10,991 nt of DNA from Candidatus Competibacteraceae bacterium (GTDB lineage Bacteria; Pseudomonadota; Gammaproteobacteria; Competibacterales; Competibacteraceae). The notes beneath the pieces are model-generated. The model had not been told where the DNA came from, did not search any database, and saw only the letters and a list, made by a program, of their open reading frames with translations. The position numbers and the translations under genes are program-made. Each line of letters starts with the position of its first letter. Position 1 is the stretch's first letter. The stretch lies in contig DPWB01000205.1 of NCBI GenBank assembly GCA_003527885.1, positions 1 to 10,991 of the forward strand, given 5' to 3'. Of the stretch, positions 1 to 6,765 are shown in pieces.

Positions 1-125
1 TCCTCGTTGGTGCTTTGCAGCTCCTCGTTGGTGCTTTGCAGCTCCTCGTTGCTGGCCAAAAGCTCTTCGTTGGTGGCTTGCAGCTCTTCGTTGGCCGTTT
101 CCAGTTCCTCGATGGTGGCTTGCAG
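1..125 (-). repeat. 21-bp tandem heptad repeat encoding a coiled coil
   Basis: About six 21-bp units in register with the codons (boundaries at 21, 42, 63, 84, 105) encode seven-residue units of the form [21 protein letters not shown] and NEELETA. The two left-most units are almost identical in DNA, while the others have drifted at synonymous and nonsynonymous sites. This is the linker coiled coil usual for CheB/CheR/PAS hybrids. It probably transmits a signal between PAS domains or to a kinase dimerisation helix. The array may continue beyond position 1. Confidence 0.9.
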
Positions 126-2144
126 GTTTTCCCGCGAAAACTGGAGCTCTTGCTCCAGGTCGCGGATGCGCTGCTCGGCTTCGCGGTCCAGGTCGTAAAC
201 CGGCGCCCCGACCGAGGCCGGCTCGGACGGTTGCGCGGCGGCCGGCTCGACGAGCACCACCGCCAGCGCTTCCTGGCCCCGCTTGCCCGGCAACAGCCGG
301 ATGCGGATTTGCACGGTCCGCAATCCGTCGCGCCGCTTCACTCGAATGCCGCTGTATTTCAGTTCGTCGCCGGTACTGAAAACCCGTTGCAAGCCGGTGG
401 CCAGCGGCGTCGCCAACTCCCGCACCGCGATCTTGGCCACATCGTTGAGCATCTTGCCGGGCTGGAGTTGGAAGTAACCCTCCGGGTCGCCCAGGATATA
501 CAGCGCCTCCCGCTGTTCGTTCACCACCACGGCCAACGGCACATAGTCGTCGGCCAAGGCTTGCAGGAGGCGGTCCAGCAGGCGTTCTTCCTGCGGGTCG
601 CGCGACGGGGCACCGCCCGAAAAGCGTGGGCGGCCGTACTTCGGTCGCGATTCGGAGAGCACGGCAAATTCCAGGCTGTTCCCGGTCGGATTACGCTTGC
701 CTTTGGAGGCGTAAATTTTGAATTTCTGGTGCAGCGTCTCGAAGGCGTCGCTCAAATCGCCCGGCGTTTCGCTGCTGCCCAGCAGCAACAGCCCCTGCGG
801 GTTGAGCGAGAAATTCATCAGCTCCATGGCTTTACGCTGCAAGATCGGCTGTAGGTAAATCAGCAAATTGCGACAACTGACCAGTTCGATCTTGGTGAAA
901 GGCGGGTCCTTGATCAGATTGTGCTGGGCGAAAACCACCATTTCGCGCAAGGACCGATCCACCTGATAGTGATGGTCTTGCCGGCGGTGAAAATATTTGC
1001 TCAGATAGCCCGGCGGCAGGTCGGCGACGATGCTTTCGGGATAGACGCCGCCGCTGGCGCGCAGGATGGCATCGTGGTCCAGATCGGTGGCGAAAATTTT
1101 GATGTCGGTCGGCTTGCCCAGACGCTCTAGCACCTCGCGCCCCAGCATGGCCAAGGTATAGGCCTCCTCGCCGGTGGAACAGCCGGCCACCCAAAACCGG
1201 ACTTCCCCCGTTTCGACGCGCTCGAACAGCTGCGGCAGGTGCTTGTTCTCCAGCTCGTCGAAGACTTCGCGGTCGCGGAAAAAGCTGGTGACGCCAATCA
1301 GCAGCTCCCGATAGAGCACCATCACTTCACCGGCGCAACCCTCCATGAACCTCACGTAGTCGCGAAGATCGTGGATTTGGTTCATCGTCATGCGCCGCTC
1401 GATGCGCCGGATCATGGTGCTGGGCTTGTAGTGCGTGAAATCCACCCGCGTGCGCTCGCGCAACAGCGCGAAGATGCGCGCCAGCCCATCCTCGTCGGAC
1501 AGCAGCAGGGCCGGCGGCCGATCGGGCTTGGGGGCACAGGGATGTTGGATGAAGGACAGCAGCCGCTCGGGCATGGCGTCGGGCGGCAGGACGAAATCGG
1601 CCAACCCGGTCGAAACGGCGGCGCGCGGCATCCCATCGAAGCGGGCCGACTCCTCGTCCTGCACCAGCACGACCCCGCCCGCTTCCTTGACGGCCCGGAT
1701 GCCGCGCACGCCGTCGCTGCCGGTGCCGGACAAGATGATGGCGACGGTTTTCTCGGCCTGATCTTGGGCCAACGAGCGCAGGAACACGTCGATGGGCAAG
1801 TTGAGCCCGCGATTGTGGTCCGATTCGCTGAGCAGCAACTTGCCGCGCACGATCGACAGAATTTTCTTGGGCGGGATGAGGTAGACCGAATCGGCCTCGA
1901 CCCGCATCCCCTCCTCGGCCCGCCGCACCGGCATCGCGGTGCGTTTGGAGAGCAACTCGACCATCATGCTCTTGTAGTCGGGCGAGAGATGCTGGATGAC
2001 GATGAAGGCCATGCCGCTGTCGGCGGCCATGTGTGAAAAAAACGACTCCAGCGCCTCCAAGCCACCGGCCGAAGCCCCGATGCCCACGTAGTAAACCGGG
2101 CTGGAAGGCCCGCTAGGGCCTTGCGAGTGATCGTCGTCTGGCAT
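1..2144 (-). CDS. CheB-CheR-PAS hybrid chemotaxis/signalling protein (3' part cut by window edge)
   Basis: The frame stays open from an ATG at 2144 to the left edge, giving at least 714 residues with no stop. Residues about 15-195 are a CheB methylesterase domain without the usual receiver domain. The catalytic triad is visible as S25 (GIGASAGG), H52 (VIQHLSP) and D144 (SGTGSDG). Residues about 205-480 are a CheR methyltransferase domain, with the SAM-binding AGCSTGEEA near 318-326 and SCRNLLIYL near 423-431. A PAS-like segment follows at about 515-635, then a heptad coiled coil from about 659 to the edge. This CheB-CheR-PAS-coiled coil order is known for hybrid proteins that often continue into more PAS domains or a histidine kinase, so the C-terminal output lies outside the window. 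CheR methylates and CheB demethylates receptor glutamates, but in such fusions the true partner is often unknown. No other che gene is visible nearby. Confidence 0.95.
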   Translation of the reverse strand, partial: MPDDDHSQGPSGPSSPVYYVGIGASAGGLEALESFFSHMAADSGMAFIVIQHLSPDYKSMMVELLSKRTAMPVRRAEEGMRVEADSVYLIPPKKILSIVRGKLLLSESDHNRGLNLPIDVFLRSLAQDQAEKTVAIILSGTGSDGVRGIRAVKEAGGVVLVQDEESARFDGMPRAAVSTGLADFVLPPDAMPERLLSFIQHPCAPKPDRPPALLLSDEDGLARIFALLRERTRVDFTHYKPSTMIRRIERRMTMNQIHDLRDYVRFMEGCAGEVMVLYRELLIGVTSFFRDREVFDELENKHLPQLFERVETGEVRFWVAGCSTGEEAYTLAMLGREVLERLGKPTDIKIFATDLDHDAILRASGGVYPESIVADLPPGYLSKYFHRRQDHHYQVDRSLREMVVFAQHNLIKDPPFTKIELVSCRNLLIYLQPILQRKAMELMNFSLNPQGLLLLGSSETPGDLSDAFETLHQKFKIYASKGKRNPTGNSLEFAVLSESRPKYGRPRFSGGAPSRDPQEERLLDRLLQALADDYVPLAVVVNEQREALYILGDPEGYFQLQPGKMLNDVAKIAVRELATPLATGLQRVFSTGDELKYSGIRVKRRDGLRTVQIRIRLLPGKRGQEALAVVLVEPAAAQPSEPASVGAPVYDLDREAEQRIRDLEQELQFSRENLQATIEELETANEELQATNEELLASNEELQSTNEELQSTNE

Positions 2145-2471
2145 TGGGGAAACTCCACGGCGTGGCGGATCGCGCTGGGCATGACCACGTTGGCGTCGGT
2201 CGCGCCGAGGGCTGGGCGGTGGCCAACTTGCCTGACAGGCATGGCGCGCATCTTACCCTGAAACCGCCCGAAGGCTTACAGTCCCGGTTGAGATCGGGCC
2301 AATAAGGGAGGGTAAGCGTCGGCGCGGCGGTCAGGAGGTGGCGAGTTCTGGGCGAAAAAAACTCGCACCGTCGCCCTTGCCGGCAACCGCCGGGCGCTCG
2401 CGGCGGAGCGGGAGGGAAGGCGCGCCGCGGCCGGACAGCCCGGCCGCGCAACGGGGGGCTGTTGGCGTTCC
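2145..2471. other. Gene-free stretch between the orphan gene and the CheB-CheR gene
   Basis: This 327-bp stretch has no reading frame with recognisable protein content. It must hold the 3' end of the orphan gene transcript and the leader of the CheB-CheR gene unless both are co-transcribed. It holds a strong GC hairpin (2426-2448), an inverted repeat with arms GCGAGTT/AACTCGC (2341-2347 and 2360-2366, 12-nt loop) and a 13-bp palindrome TGCCTGACAGGCA (2229-2241). I could not find a convincing sigma70 or sigma28 promoter for the CheB-CheR gene, and no clear Shine-Dalgarno just upstream of 2144. Confidence 0.6.
2426..2448 (-). terminator. GC-rich stem-loop, possible terminator of the orphan gene
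   Basis: A perfect 9-bp stem (arms 2426-2434 and 2440-2448, sequence CGCGGCCGG paired with CCGGCCGCG) closes a 5-nt loop. It lies 24 bp past the stop codon of the gene at 2472-2933. There is no T-tract on either side, so it is not a canonical intrinsic terminator. It could pause transcription or protect the 3' end of the mRNA. Confidence 0.45.
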
Positions 2472-2933
2472 TTAGCCGGCCGTCAGTTCGGCGCGGCTGT
2501 CCGGCGAGCACCGGCGCGAGCGCCCCACTTTCAGCCGATCCCGATGGGTGTCCAACAGGCTCAGCGCATCATGGATGTAGTCGTGATCCGACAGCTCGTC
2601 GGTGGCGTAGCGGCGCAACAGATCCAGCCAGTGCCGGTGCACGGCGCATGGCTCGGTCGAGCTGTCGTCCACCAGCGGACAATCGGTGCAGCGCGAACGG
2701 GACAGGGCCACGAACGCCGCGCGTTTCTGCCAGCACTGGCGGTATTCGCGAGCGTGCCTTTCGACCCACTCCATGGCGCGCGCCTGCCGCTCGTCGGCGG
2801 AGTAGTGGCCGACGTACTCTTCGATGGCTTCTAGTTGCTTGAACAAAAATTCGGCATCCGACAAATTCAGGGAGCGATCATCTCCCGCAAATCGGACGAG
2901 CAACGCCAAGGTAGGATCATCTACGATGTACAT
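2472..2933 (-). CDS. Orphan 153-aa protein with a Cys/His cluster
   Basis: I do not recognise a named family. The protein is soluble, charged and mostly helical in character, with no signal peptide or membrane segment. Residues 67-101 contain C67, then C82-x2-C85, then C96-x2-H99 and H101, set in the sequence RCTDCPL...PCAVHRHW. That spacing is what a structural zinc site or a small metal centre would look like, but this is inference. The ATG at 2933 is the only reasonable start, because a TAG stop lies in frame eight codons upstream; the Shine-Dalgarno is weak. A good sigma70-like promoter lies 31-59 bp upstream. The gene is divergent from the potassium channel gene and shares with it a 19-bp palindrome, so the two may be co-regulated. 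Confidence 0.8.
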   Translation of the reverse strand: MYIVDDPTLALLVRFAGDDRSLNLSDAEFLFKQLEAIEEYVGHYSADERQARAMEWVERHAREYRQCWQKRAAFVALSRSRCTDCPLVDDSSTEPCAVHRHWLDLLRRYATDELSDHDYIHDALSLLDTHRDRLKVGRSRRCSPDSRAELTAG

Positions 2934-2950
2934 GGCTGTTATAGCTATTG

Positions 2951-2979
2951 TTGACTAAATCGGATTGTAGCAGAATTTT
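2951..2979 (+). promoter_or_regulatory. Possible promoter of the potassium channel gene
   Basis: TTGACT (2951-2956, five of six to consensus) is followed after 17 nt by a weak -10, AATTTT (2974-2979). The -10 overlaps the left arm of the palindrome 2976-2994. The leader to the GTG at 3066 would be about 80 nt. A good -35 with a poor -10 would suit an activator- or repressor-controlled promoter. Confidence 0.4.
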
Positions 2980-2992
2980 GTGCGCTGCACAA
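2964..2992 (-). promoter_or_regulatory. Sigma70-like promoter of the orphan gene
   Basis: On the minus strand, TTGTGC (2992-2987) is followed after exactly 17 nt by TACAAT (2969-2964). The -10 matches the consensus at five of six positions and the -35 at four of six. The predicted start of transcription is near 2957, which gives a leader of about 24 nt to the ATG at 2933. The -35 lies inside the palindrome 2976-2994. Confidence 0.6.
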
Positions 2993-2994
2993 AA
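2976..2994. promoter_or_regulatory. Perfect 19-bp palindrome, putative shared operator
   Basis: The arms TTTTGTGC (2976-2983) and GCACAAAA (2987-2994) are perfect inverted repeats around a 3-nt centre. The site covers the weak -10 of the plus-strand promoter and the -35 of the minus-strand promoter. A dimeric regulator bound here could block both. The half-site spacing fits neither a CRP site (TGTGA-N6-TCACA) nor an NtrC site, and I cannot name the regulator. Confidence 0.55.
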
Positions 2995-3065
2995 CCCGTG
3001 ATGATTTTGAGAGAGGCCGCAGGGAACGCGCGGTTGCCGGCGGCCGATGCTTCGGAGGATATGAG

Positions 3066-4706
3066 GTGCTTTACCGATTCCAGCGCTCGACCCGCCGCCT
3101 GCTCGCACTGCTCGCGTTGTTGCCAGCGGCGGTGCTGGTCTTGGGCAGTCTGTACATGCTCGGCACGATCTATTTGGAGGAGAGCCCCCGGGGGTTCTGG
3201 GCCAGCCTTGAGTGGGCCTCCGAGACCCTGACCACCACCGGCTATGGCGCCGATGCCCGCTGGACCCATCCGCTGATGACGCTGTTCGTCATGCTGACGC
3301 AGTTCATCGGGATGTTTCTGGTGTTCATGATCTTCCCGATTTATGTGCTGCCCTACTTTGAGGAGCGGTTCGAGGCACGCTTGCCGCGCGTGCTGCCTCC
3401 GATGGCCGGGCGGACGCTGTTTTACCGCTACGGCCCGGCGATTGATTCCCTGCTGGAGGAATGCCAGCGGGTCGGTTCCGCCTTCGTGATTTTCGAGGAG
3501 GACATGGTGTTGGCCCGCAATCTGCGCGAGCGTGATTACCCGGTCGTATACGGCAGTCTGGATGAGGACCCGGAGGCGCTGGCGGGGGTGGAACACGCAC
3601 AGGCGGTGGTGACCAACGCCGACGATCACGCCAATGCAACTTGCATTCTGGTCGTGCGCGAGCGGGGCTTCGAGGGACCGGTCTACGCGCTGGCCGACAA
3701 TCCGCTCTATCGGCCGCCGATGCTGAAAGTAGGGGCGTCGGCGGTGTTCACCCCGACCCACGTGCTCGGCGCGGCGCTGGCGGCTCGCGCCAGCACCCGC
3801 ATCAACCCGCCGGCCGAAGGCTTGCACCTGCTGGGCGCACAGGTCGATTTGGCGGAGTTCCGCGTGCGGCCGGACAGCCCGCTGGCCGGGCAGTTGCTCG
3901 GCGATTTACACCTGCGCGAACGCCACGGCGTGACCGTGATCGGGCAATGGCATGGCGGTCGTTTCACCACGGTCAAGGGGCCGCACACGCGCATCGAACC
4001 CGGCGCGATCCTGGTGGCGGTCGGCACCCAGGCCCATCTGGTTCAGGTCGAGCGGCTGGCCGCGCCCATCCGCCGCACCGGCCCGATCGTGGTGGCCGGT
4101 TACGGCACGGTCGGCGGCAAGGTGGTGGAAATGCTGCGCGACGCCCGCGAGACCACTACCGTCATCGACGAACAGCTCGCGCCCGGCGTCGACGTGGTCG
4201 GCAACGTGCTCGAACACACCACGCTGGAACGGGCCAACGTGCGCACGGCGAGCGCGGTGGTGCTGGCCCTGAGCAACGACAGCGAAGGGGTGTTCGCCAC
4301 GGCGGTGGTCCGTGACTACGCGCCGGAGGTGCCGCTGATCGTGCGCGTCAACCGGGCGCCGAACGTTCCCCGACTGTATCAGGCGGGCGCGGATTTTGCG
4401 CTGTCGGTCGGTCAGGTCGCCGGAGAAATCCTGGCTTACCACCTGCTCGGCGAACACGCGGTGGCGGTCGAGCAACGGCTCAAGTTCGTCCGGGTGGGCG
4501 CGGGCGCATTGGTGGGCCTGCATCCGTGGCGGGCTCAGGTGCGCGAGCGCACCGGCGCGGCCGTGATCGCAGTGGAGCGGGACCGGGAGGTCTTTGTCAA
4601 ATTCGACGATGAATTCCGGGTGCGCGCGGATGACGTACTGTTCGTTTGCGGCACGCTGGGCGGTTTGGACAAGTACGCCCGCGAGTTCAAAGCGACGTCG
4701 GCCTGA
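3066..4706 (+). CDS. Two-TM potassium channel with tandem RCK (TrkA-N/TrkA-C) domains
   Basis: A 546-aa inner-membrane channel subunit. Residues about 12-37 are TM1, the selectivity filter is TLTTTGYGAD (54-63), and TM2 spans about 69-97. The cytoplasmic part has two RCK units. The first (about 115-330) ends in a TrkA-C-like segment. The second has the intact Rossmann motif GYGTVG (345-350), a TNAD-like stretch and a final TrkA-C domain. RCK domains form a gating ring that opens K+ channels in response to ligands such as nucleotides or ions; which ligand applies here is unknown. The GTG at 3066 is chosen because GGAGG sits 7 nt upstream (3054-3058) and TM1 follows directly; the ATG at 3061 is out of frame. 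In the first RCK unit the glycine motif is degenerate (RYGPAI at 121-126), so it probably binds no dinucleotide in the classical way. Confidence 0.93.
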   Translation: MLYRFQRSTRRLLALLALLPAAVLVLGSLYMLGTIYLEESPRGFWASLEWASETLTTTGYGADARWTHPLMTLFVMLTQFIGMFLVFMIFPIYVLPYFEERFEARLPRVLPPMAGRTLFYRYGPAIDSLLEECQRVGSAFVIFEEDMVLARNLRERDYPVVYGSLDEDPEALAGVEHAQAVVTNADDHANATCILVVRERGFEGPVYALADNPLYRPPMLKVGASAVFTPTHVLGAALAARASTRINPPAEGLHLLGAQVDLAEFRVRPDSPLAGQLLGDLHLRERHGVTVIGQWHGGRFTTVKGPHTRIEPGAILVAVGTQAHLVQVERLAAPIRRTGPIVVAGYGTVGGKVVEMLRDARETTTVIDEQLAPGVDVVGNVLEHTTLERANVRTASAVVLALSNDSEGVFATAVVRDYAPEVPLIVRVNRAPNVPRLYQAGADFALSVGQVAGEILAYHLLGEHAVAVEQRLKFVRVGAGALVGLHPWRAQVRERTGAAVIAVERDREVFVKFDDEFRVRADDVLFVCGTLGGLDKYAREFKATSA

Positions 4707-4725
4707 ACCCTTCCGCTTCGAACGA

Positions 4726-4746
4726 CGGCGGCCGCGCTGGCCGCCG
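4726..4746. terminator. GC-rich stem-loop between convergent genes
   Basis: A perfect 8-bp stem (CGGCGGCC at 4726-4733 and GGCCGCCG at 4739-4746) has a 5-nt loop. It starts 20 bp after the channel stop codon and lies beyond the 3' end of the convergent gene at 4811-5209, so it could serve both. No T-tract is present on either side. The loop size and stem design match the hairpin at 2426-2448. Confidence 0.5.
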
Positions 4747-4810
4747 CGCCCCGCAGCGCGCATACGCCGCTTGAGCCGCTCCGCCATCGTCCAAAATCGG
4801 TTAGAAGCGA

Positions 4811-5209
4811 TCAAAACGAAGGCTCGGATGCCGCTGGTGACTTGTTCCTTGGAGTCAATGCCCCGAGTAAGGCCGCCACAATAAACAGCGCGGGCACATC
4901 TCCTAAAAGGTGGCCGTGATTCATCGAGTTCGAGAATGACTGAACGGTCATGATCGCGCCGTGCACCACACTTGACCAGACGGTGAACCAGATCAGGCTA
5001 AGATGAGCCATCGGATTACGTGCCGCCACGATCAAGAAAATGCCTAACGTAGCGTAAATACCGACAATCATCAGCGGATAGTCAGAATGACCGGTATGCC
5101 ACGTCCAGCCGGACGGCCACACGATCATGAGCAAGTAAATCGCGATGAAAATAACGCCGACCGCTACTAGCGTCATGCGCAGATATTTGATTCGAAGAGC
5201 CTCGTTCAT
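4811..5209 (-). CDS. Small four-TM membrane protein (DUF6632-like)
   Basis: The product is a 132-aa hydrophobic protein with four predicted membrane helices at about residues 11-31, 45-63, 70-89 and 105-119. It has a short charged N-terminus and a polar C-terminal tail. The middle (PLMIVGIYATLGIFL, then LSLIWFTVWSSVVHGAIM) resembles the small uncharacterised membrane family I recall as DUF6632; I hold that name with moderate confidence. No function is known to me. The ATG at 5209 has an AAAGGAC-type Shine-Dalgarno about 8 nt upstream. The gene is convergent with the potassium channel. Its base composition is visibly less GC-rich than the channel, CheB-CheR or bluB genes, which would fit separate acquisition. 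Confidence 0.8.
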   Translation of the reverse strand: MNEALRIKYLRMTLVAVGVIFIAIYLLMIVWPSGWTWHTGHSDYPLMIVGIYATLGIFLIVAARNPMAHLSLIWFTVWSSVVHGAIMTVQSFSNSMNHGHLLGDVPALFIVAALLGALTPRNKSPAASEPSF

Positions 5210-5690
5210 GGGTCTGTCCTTTAGGTGACGCTTGCAAGGTTAAATGACCTCCGGCCAAACCGAAGGTGTATGGGGTCAGCGCCCCCCAAAGGCGCCGATT
5301 ACCCCGTGAGCCGCTCAAAGCGGCCAGGGTCAACACCGAATGCTCGAATGGCTAGCGGCGAACCGACGGGGCCAGACGGATCGCTGAAATCGCCTTCTTC
5401 CAGCGCTTAACCGTTGGCCGTTCGGACGGAAACGTTCGCTACTTTTAAGTCTGCGTTCGTGAAGTTTCGGCGTGATTTCTAAACCCTTGAGTTTCATTTC
5501 AATTGTTTCAGCGGTTCGTGATGAAAGCCGGCTGAAACGCTCTGGCGCGGCACGCCACCGGATCCGAGAAAACACTTTCCAGCGCCGGCAAGGTTCGGGT
5601 TGTTCGGTTTCTATAAGCCGCTTCAGCCGATCTGGTCGGGCGCGGCCACGATCTCCATGTCCGTTCGGTGGTCGCGCACCCTTGACGCCG
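5210..5690. other. 481-bp gene-free stretch of lower GC
   Basis: Short open frames cross this stretch, but none has a ribosome binding site, conserved motif or plausible composition. It contains the imperfect hairpin at 5505-5538 and several runs such as TTTTAAG and TTTCATTTC that are AT-rich for this window. It might be a decayed mobile or intergenic repeat element or hold a small RNA. I see no terminal inverted repeats, target duplications or transposase remnants to support a mobile element. The promoter of the minus-strand gene at 4811-5209 should lie at its left end. Confidence 0.5.
5505..5538. repeat. Imperfect inverted repeat (hairpin) in the gene-free stretch
   Basis: GTTTCAGC (5505-5512) pairs perfectly with GCTGAAAC (5531-5538). 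Two more G-C pairs form next to it if one base is bulged. The loop is about 14 nt. It is not followed by a T-tract on either strand. It could be a repeat-element hairpin or part of a small RNA. Confidence 0.45.
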
Positions 5691-6566
5691 CTAGTTGATG
5701 GAACCCAGAGTCACGTTAACGGTAAAAATTTTATCCGTACCCGGCGGTTCCATCCGGTGAATTTCGAGGGAAACAGAATCGCCGGGTTGCTTTTGATCGA
5801 GCAGGGCGCCGAATTCGGCCTGGGCGGTGTTCCCACCGTTATCCCGGTTGAGTTCCTTACCGAGATTCTTGCCGTCGAACTTGCTGATCCGGTCGCCTTT
5901 GATCAATCCGGCTTTGGCCGCCGGCGACTCGGGTTTCACTTCGAGGATCGTGCACGCCAGATTCGTCGCGACCCCCAGAAAAGGCGCCGCCGGTCGCACC
6001 TTGCACAGGCGCTCGCGAAACTCGTCCGGCATCGCGACCGGGCTACCGTAGGCTTCCTGTTCGAAGCGCGCGGTCCCGTATTCCTCGTCGCCTCCGTACT
6101 TTTTCTTCTCGTCGACGCCCGCGACCATGTAGCTCCAGTGCACCATCTCGTGCATGATCGTCGCCTCCATCAACGTCAGGATGCGGTCGTCGTCGGGATT
6201 TTTCTTGCTGGCGCGGACGCGCAGCAGCGCTTCCTCGGTTTCCCTCACCAAGTTCCCGTGCAAGACGATGACTTTCCCCCCGTTGGGAGTCACGGCGTAT
6301 TTCACCCCCAATACCTTGGTCTTCTTGTCGTTTAACACGCAGAGGGAATCGATATACGAGCCCACCCCGACCTCGATTTTCGGTTCCGAACCGTAAGAGA
6401 AGATGTAGTAATAGTTCCGGCGCCAGTAGTCGGGCTCCGCCCACGCGCTCCATTTCCAGAATGCCTCCATGACGCGCGGTTTGGACCGGACGTGCAGGAA
6501 ATTCTTGCCGAGATACTCGTCGAAAGTGGGGAACTGTTTTCTGGATTCCTCCTTCAGCATGACCAT
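5691..6566 (-). CDS. Putative zinc metallopeptidase (HExxH) with C-terminal PDZ domain
   Basis: A 291-aa protein. Residues 139-143 read HEMVH within ATIMHEMVHW, the zinc-binding and catalytic HExxH helix of zincins. The third ligand is not certain; the segment EYGTARFEQEAYG (162-174) has candidate acidic residues and loosely recalls the GT...YG region of M35-type enzymes. Residues about 195-290 form a PDZ domain (ILEVKPESPAAKAGLIKGD and following), which usually binds C-terminal peptides or unfolded chains. There is no signal peptide or membrane segment, so the protein is cytoplasmic or leaves by a route not visible here. The ATG at 6566 is preferred to the longer form starting at 6629, because GGGAGGG lies 6 nt upstream and the extra N-terminus looks non-native. 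It lies 199 bp past the DUF3455 gene on the same strand and may or may not share its transcript. Confidence 0.82.
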   Translation of the reverse strand: MVMLKEESRKQFPTFDEYLGKNFLHVRSKPRVMEAFWKWSAWAEPDYWRRNYYYIFSYGSEPKIEVGVGSYIDSLCVLNDKKTKVLGVKYAVTPNGGKVIVLHGNLVRETEEALLRVRASKKNPDDDRILTLMEATIMHEMVHWSYMVAGVDEKKKYGGDEEYGTARFEQEAYGSPVAMPDEFRERLCKVRPAAPFLGVATNLACTILEVKPESPAAKAGLIKGDRISKFDGKNLGKELNRDNGGNTAQAEFGALLDQKQPGDSVSLEIHRMEPPGTDKIFTVNVTLGSIN

Positions 6567-6602
6567 GACCGGCCCTCCCGACTGGGGTGGTGACCGATGC
6601 TT

Positions 6603-6614
6603 GCCGGCGCCGGC
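6603..6614. repeat. 12-bp GC palindrome upstream of the metallopeptidase gene
   Basis: GCCGGCGCCGGC is a perfect palindrome 37 bp upstream of the ATG at 6566, in the 199-bp spacer after the DUF3455 gene. It could form a short hairpin, but it has no loop-forming centre and no T-tract. In DNA this GC-rich it may be chance. I found no clear promoter in the spacer. Confidence 0.25.
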
Positions 6615-6765
6615 GAGGTGAGGGAGCAAAGGCGTTCAACGCTCCAGGAGAGGTAGCCCGCCCGATGGTTGCTCTCGCGGGTCGATGGCCCGGTGCGGCG
6701 GTCAAAAAGCGCAGGATCGGGTTGGGGGTTATGTCCCGAGCCCGCCCAGCAGAGCGTGCGAGCCT

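Noticed and set aside
1..125. Short tandem repeats as a CRISPR array
   Set aside because: The units are contiguous 21-bp codon-aligned heptads with no spacers; they encode a coiled coil.
15..2036. Long plus-strand open frames at 15-854 and 1239-2036
   Set aside because: They lie antisense to the CheB-CheR gene, whose catalytic motifs are clear in the minus frame. They have no domain content and arise from high-GC codon bias.
3906..4814. 302-aa minus-strand open frame, and a 290-aa one at 2955-3827
   Set aside because: Both are antisense to the potassium channel gene, with His/Arg/Gln-rich composition typical of shadow frames and no recognisable domains.
5400..5480. Possible integron attC-like site around GCTTAAC at 5404-5410
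   Set aside because: A RYYYAAC-type core is present, but no matching GTTRRRY partner at a suitable distance and no integrase in the window.
5330..5575. 81-aa minus-strand open frame as a small gene or pseudogene fragment
   Set aside because: No Shine-Dalgarno, Arg/Ser-rich random-looking composition and no family I recognise; it is described only as part of the gene-free stretch.
5472..6335. 287-aa plus-strand open frame
   Set aside because: It overlaps most of the HExxH-PDZ gene on the other strand, which has real domains and a good ribosome binding site.
6567..6629. Longer N-terminus of the HExxH-PDZ protein starting at 6629
   Set aside because: The extra 21 residues look non-native and no ribosome binding site was seen there, while the ATG at 6566 has GGGAGGG 6 nt upstream.
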